A stretch of DNA of 8,196 nt from an uncultured Lachnospiraceae bacterium. GTDB taxonomy: Bacteria; Bacillota; Clostridia; Lachnospirales; Lachnospiraceae. Every line of letters starts with the position of its first letter. Positions within the stretch are counted from its first letter, which is position 1. The position numbers were made by a program, and so were the translations under genes. Location of the stretch: assembly GCA_937915975.1 (NCBI GenBank), contig CALGGL010000127.1, forward strand, positions 1 to 8,196. Direction: 5' to 3'. The notes beneath the pieces were generated by a model. It ran no database searches, was not told where the DNA came from, and was given only the letters and a program-made list of their open reading frames with translations. This document shows positions 5,645 to 8,196 of this stretch, piece after piece.

Positions 5645-7876
5645 ATGCAATTTACACATTTACATGTCCATACAGAATACAGTCTTTTAGATGGTTCCGC
5701 CAAGATTAAGGAGCTTGTAAAAAGAGCAAAGGAGCTCGGTATGAAGGCTCTTGCAATTACAGACCATGGTGTTATGTATGGAGCAATTGATTTTTATAAG
5801 GCTTGCAGGGCTGAAGGAATCAAGCCGATTATCGGTTGTGAGGTATATGTAGCTCCCGGTTCAAGATTTGACAGGGAGGCACAAAGAGGTGATGAGAGAT
5901 ATTATCACCTTATTTTGCTTGCCGAAACCGATGAGGGATATAAAAATCTGTGTAAGATAGTTACCAGAGGCTTTACTGAAGGATATTATTATAAACCGCG
6001 TGTGGATATGGAGGTTTTGAGAGAGTATCATAAGGGCATTATATGTCTTAGTGCCTGCATAGCGGGCGAGGTGGCTGTTAATCTAAGAAGAAATGATTAT
6101 GAAAAGGCAAAAGAGGCAGCATTAAGACATAGGGAAATATTTGGCGAGGATAATTATTTCCTTGAGATGCAGGATCACGGGATACCTGAGCAGAGAATTG
6201 TTAATGCAGGTGTCATGAGACTTTCAAAGGAACTTGGAATACCTATGGTTGTTACCAATGATTCACATTACATTAATGCGGAGGATGCAGAGGCTCATGA
6301 TATCCTTCTTTGTATCCAAACCGGAAAGATAGTTACCGATGAGGATAGAATGAGATATGAGGGAGGACAGTTTTATCTTAAGTCGGCTGAGGAGATGGAG
6401 GAGCTTTTCCCTTATGCAAAGGAGGCTCTTGAAAATACAAATAAGATTGCCGAAAGGTGTAATGTCGAGATAGTATTCGGAGAGCAAAAGGTGCCTAAGT
6501 TTGATGTGCCTGAGGGCTATGATGCATTTTCGTATCTTAAGGAACTTTGTGAAAAAGGACTTGAAAAAAGATATTCACCTGTTACGGATGAGCTAAAGGA
6601 AAGACTTTCCTATGAATTAAATACGATAAAAAATATGGGCTATGTGGATTATTTCCTTATAGTTTCGGATTTTATAAAATATGCAAAGGATAATGATATT
6701 CCTGTCGGTCCGGGACGTGGTTCTGCGGCAGGAAGCATAGTTTCTTATTGCTTGGAAATTACCAATATCGATCCGATTAAATTTAATCTTCTCTTTGAGA
6801 GATTCTTAAATCCTGAAAGAGTAACCATGCCTGATATAGATATTGACTTCTGCGTGGAAAGAAGACAGGAGGTTATCGACTATGTTGTAAGAAAGTACGG
6901 CAAGGAGAAGGTTGTTCAGATAGTTACCTTCGGAACCATGGCGGCAAAGATGTGCGTGCGAGATGTGGGACGGGCACTCGACCTTCCTTACAACCTGTGC
7001 GATAGGGTAGCAAAGACTATTCCCGGAGATTTGGGAATGACTATACCTAAGGCTTTAGAGGTAAGCCGCGACTTTAAGGAAATGTATGATACCGTCCTTG
7101 ACGCAGGCTGGGACGGGGAATGGTTCGTCCGGGCCTACGACGCCATGGGCCGCAAGGTGGGCAGTCACGAGTGCGAGGACGGCAAAATCTATATTGAGAG
7201 CCAGGGCTATTGCGTCATGGCCGGCGTGGGCCTGGAAGACGGCAGGGCCGAGCAGGCCCTGGAAAGCGTGCATCAATACCTGGAGACGGAGCACGGCATC
7301 GTGCTGCTGCAGCCCGCCTATCGGGAATATCATCTGGAGCTGGGCGAGGTCAGCTCCTATCCCGGCGGATACAAGGAGAACGCGGGTATCTTCTGCCACA
7401 ACAACCCCTGGATCATCGCCGCGGAGACCGTAGTGGGACACGGCGACCGGGCCTTCGACCTGTATTCCCGCATCGCCCCCGCCTGGCGGGAGGAGATTTC
7501 CGACCTGCATAAGATGGAGCCCTATGTCTACAGCCAGATGATTGCGGGTAAGGACGCGAAGCACTTCGGCCAGGCCAAGAACAGCTGGCTGACGGGCACC
7601 GCCGCCTGGAATTTCTACGTGATCAGCAATTACATCCTGGGCATCAAGCCCGACTGGGACGGCCTGAAGGTGGATCCCTGCATCCCCCATACGTGGGATG
7701 GGTACACCGTGAACCGCCGATTCCGCGGCGCGGCGTATGAAATCACCATCCGGAATCCCAACCATGTGTGCCGGGGCGTCAGCCAGGTGCTGGCGGACGG
7801 GAAAAAGCTGGAAGGGAATGTGATTCCCGCTTTCCCGGAGGGAACCTGCCACAAGATCGAGGTCACTTTGGGATAA
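5645..7876 (+). CDS. dnaE: DNA polymerase III alpha subunit, N-terminal part, joined in frame to a GH94 C-terminus (chimeric reading frame)
   Basis: The frame encodes 743 residues, but only about 1-483 are DnaE, the catalytic subunit of the replicative polymerase (usually about 1,100-1,200 residues). The PHP domain fills roughly 1-280, with [13 protein letters not shown] (5-17), TDHG (39-42), GCEVY (64-68), His88, SACI (136-139) and TNDSHY (204-209). These metal-ligand motifs look intact, so this PHP could be an active 3'-5' exonuclease, as in many non-proteobacterial DnaE proteins. The polymerase part has [10 protein letters not shown] (355-364) and PDIDIDF (396-402), which carries two of the three catalytic Asp residues. 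After [15 protein letters not shown] (469-483) the DnaE match stops. The third catalytic Asp, fingers, helix-hairpin-helix, beta-clamp motif, OB fold and tau-binding region are all missing. Residues from about 484 on belong to a sugar phosphorylase of different base composition. The product could not work as a polymerase, and a contig join is the likeliest cause. Confidence 0.9.
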   Translation: MQFTHLHVHTEYSLLDGSAKIKELVKRAKELGMKALAITDHGVMYGAIDFYKACRAEGIKPIIGCEVYVAPGSRFDREAQRGDERYYHLILLAETDEGYKNLCKIVTRGFTEGYYYKPRVDMEVLREYHKGIICLSACIAGEVAVNLRRNDYEKAKEAALRHREIFGEDNYFLEMQDHGIPEQRIVNAGVMRLSKELGIPMVVTNDSHYINAEDAEAHDILLCIQTGKIVTDEDRMRYEGGQFYLKSAEEMEELFPYAKEALENTNKIAERCNVEIVFGEQKVPKFDVPEGYDAFSYLKELCEKGLEKRYSPVTDELKERLSYELNTIKNMGYVDYFLIVSDFIKYAKDNDIPVGPGRGSAAGSIVSYCLEITNIDPIKFNLLFERFLNPERVTMPDIDIDFCVERRQEVIDYVVRKYGKEKVVQIVTFGTMAAKMCVRDVGRALDLPYNLCDRVAKTIPGDLGMTIPKALEVSRDFKEMYDTVLDAGWDGEWFVRAYDAMGRKVGSHECEDGKIYIESQGYCVMAGVGLEDGRAEQALESVHQYLETEHGIVLLQPAYREYHLELGEVSSYPGGYKENAGIFCHNNPWIIAAETVVGHGDRAFDLYSRIAPAWREEISDLHKMEPYVYSQMIAGKDAKHFGQAKNSWLTGTAAWNFYVISNYILGIKPDWDGLKVDPCIPHTWDGYTVNRRFRGAAYEITIRNPNHVCRGVSQVLADGKKLEGNVIPAFPEGTCHKIEVTLG
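7088..7096. other. Chimeric junction between a low-GC and a high-GC sequence
   Basis: The DnaE homology ends at MYDT (codons up to 7093) and GH94 homology begins by WDGEWF (7106 onward), probably with VLDAG belonging to GH94. Codon choice changes at the same place, from AGA/ATA/GGA/CTT to CTG/GCC/CGG/GGC, and stays changed to the end of the window. Hand counts give about 37 % GC for 4681-4740 and 47 % for 7021-7080, against 58 % for 7141-7200 and 70 % for 7441-7500. No insertion sequence, attachment site or tRNA lies at the join. It is best read as an assembly chimera. Confidence 0.85.
7094..7876 (+). CDS. GH94 family phosphorylase (cellobiose phosphorylase-like), C-terminal fragment
   Basis: About 260 residues of the C-terminal end of a GH94 enzyme of usually about 800 residues, in the same frame as the DnaE fragment upstream. 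GH94 enzymes split beta-glucosides such as cellobiose with phosphate, giving glucose 1-phosphate plus glucose, in the cytoplasm. Recognisable blocks (numbered in the fused frame) are [11 protein letters not shown] (488-498), [11 protein letters not shown] (529-539), [20 protein letters not shown] (568-587), [14 protein letters not shown] (625-638) and [13 protein letters not shown] (645-657). The C-terminal beta-sandwich includes KVDPCIP and [10 protein letters not shown]. His585 and Thr650-Gly651 are 65 residues apart, the spacing I recall for the phosphate-binding His and Thr-Gly of chitobiose phosphorylase. The catalytic acid Asp and the (alpha/alpha)6 barrel start lie in the missing N-terminal part. 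Cellobiose phosphorylase fits best; laminaribiose or another beta-disaccharide cannot be excluded. A strong terminator follows at once. Confidence 0.88.
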   Translation, partial: VLDAGWDGEWFVRAYDAMGRKVGSHECEDGKIYIESQGYCVMAGVGLEDGRAEQALESVHQYLETEHGIVLLQPAYREYHLELGEVSSYPGGYKENAGIFCHNNPWIIAAETVVGHGDRAFDLYSRIAPAWREEISDLHKMEPYVYSQMIAGKDAKHFGQAKNSWLTGTAAWNFYVISNYILGIKPDWDGLKVDPCIPHTWDGYTVNRRFRGAAYEITIRNPNHVCRGVSQVLADGKKLEGNVIPAFPEGTCHKIEVTLG

Positions 7877-7921
7877 ATCGAAAGAGGCTGCCGAAAGGCA
7901 GCCTTTTTCGATGGGTTTTTT
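7877..7921 (+). terminator. Intrinsic terminator after the GH94 gene, possibly bidirectional
   Basis: A 16-base-pair stem (7877-7892 with 7897-7912) with one G-U pair closes on a GAAA tetraloop (7893-7896). It starts on the base after the TAA stop. A T run lies in the 3' arm (7904-7908) and another six T follow at 7916-7921. The gene on the other strand points towards it, and the minus-strand copy of the stem would end in CTCTTTCGATTT, so it may serve both genes, less strongly for the second. Confidence 0.88.
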
Positions 7922-7980
7922 CCCGGCCATGCCGCCGCCACCGCCCCCGCGCGGCGGCGCGTGCCGGAGACAGCGGGGGA

Positions 7981-8196
7981 TTACCCAAGCACCTCCTCCG
8001 CGTACCGTACGGCGCCCATGGCGTCCGGGGAGTAATGATCCGCCCCGATGGCGGCGGCATATTCCGGGGTCAGCACCGCGCCGCCCACCATGACCTTCAC
8101 CCCCGGCAGCTGGTCATGAATCCGTTTCACCGTCTCCTCCATGGCGGGGACGGTGGTGGTCATTAGGGCGCTGAGCCCCACGAGGGTCGCCTCCTC
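7981..8196 (-). CDS. Corrinoid (B12-binding) protein of methyltransferase systems, C-terminal part, cut by window edge
   Basis: The minus-strand frame runs from the window edge (8196) to a TAA at 7983-7981 and gives 71 residues. A GTG at 8181 could be taken as a start, but the frame and family match continue upstream (EEATLV before GLSAL), so the gene is partial. The cobalamin-binding signature is clear: the SxL motif SAL in GLSALMTTT, then exactly 26 residues, then GG in VMVGGA, matching the SxL-X26-28-GG spacing of the B12-binding Rossmann fold. The usual DxHxxG motif would lie just outside the window. The end, GADHYSPDAMGAVRYAEEVL, is the form seen in MtbC/MttC/MtaC-type corrinoid proteins, which carry methyl groups between a substrate-specific methyltransferase and a second transferase. 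A methionine synthase B12 domain is less likely because the chain ends right after the Rossmann fold. It converges on the GH94 gene. Confidence 0.87.
   Translation of the reverse strand, partial: EEATLVGLSALMTTTVPAMEETVKRIHDQLPGVKVMVGGAVLTPEYAAAIGADHYSPDAMGAVRYAEEVLG

Noticed and set aside
5645..7876. A genuine new polymerase-phosphorylase fusion enzyme
   Set aside because: Both halves lack essential catalytic residues, base composition changes at the join, and the cell would be left without a replicative polymerase unless another dnaE exists. A contig chimera explains all of this.
7055..7930. Long open minus-strand frame of 291 codons opposite the GH94 part
   Set aside because: Its protein has no recognisable domain and is rich in Gly, Ala, His and Val, as expected from the antisense of a GC-rich gene. 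The plus strand carries clear GH94 motifs throughout, and the frame even crosses the DnaE/GH94 join.
7923..7966. GC-rich hairpin (gccgccgc at 7931-7938 with gcggcggc at 7951-7958)
   Set aside because: It is a simple GC-repeat pairing of 8 bases with a 12-base loop and no T run on either strand. It is likely to arise by chance in such GC-rich sequence.

Overview
The window holds two pieces of bacterial DNA that do not appear to belong together. Bases 1 to about 7,090 are low-GC (hand counts of single 60-base lines range from about 37 to 52 %), rich in AGA, ATA, GGA and CTT codons, and carry genes typical of a gut or rumen member of the Lachnospiraceae (Clostridia). From about 7,094 to the end the sequence is GC-rich (58 to 70 % in the lines counted), uses CTG, GCC, CGG and GGC codons, and looks like a different, high-GC member of the Firmicutes. 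The change falls inside one open reading frame.

Left part, all on the plus strand. A three-gene operon (61-4191) encodes a secreted, membrane-anchored protein with two Ig-like (CARDB/COG1361-like) domains, a MacB/LolD-type ABC ATPase, and a 790-residue permease with two FtsX domains. Together they look like a mechanotransmission-type ABC system acting on an extracytoplasmic substrate that cannot be named from sequence. A 73-base near-perfect inverted repeat follows the operon. Next, behind a probable extended -10 promoter, comes a two-gene operon: a nicotinamidase-like cysteine hydrolase and, starting directly after its stop codon, a DUF5662-type protein with an HD-hydrolase-like pattern of His and Asp residues. 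Then comes dnaE, the replicative DNA polymerase III alpha subunit, of which only the N-terminal ~483 residues (PHP domain and first part of the polymerase palm) are present.

Right part. At about 7,088-7,096 dnaE passes in frame into the C-terminal ~260 residues of a GH94 disaccharide phosphorylase that is most like cellobiose phosphorylase. That gene ends in a strong intrinsic terminator. Converging on it from the minus strand is the C-terminal part of a corrinoid (B12-binding) protein of the methyltransferase type, cut by the window edge.

The DnaE-GH94 reading frame lacks essential parts of both enzymes, and the join coincides with a composition and codon-use break. The best reading is a chimeric contig (assembly artefact) rather than a new fusion enzyme. 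The real biological points of interest are the tripartite ABC operon, the hydrolase/DUF5662 pair and the large palindrome.
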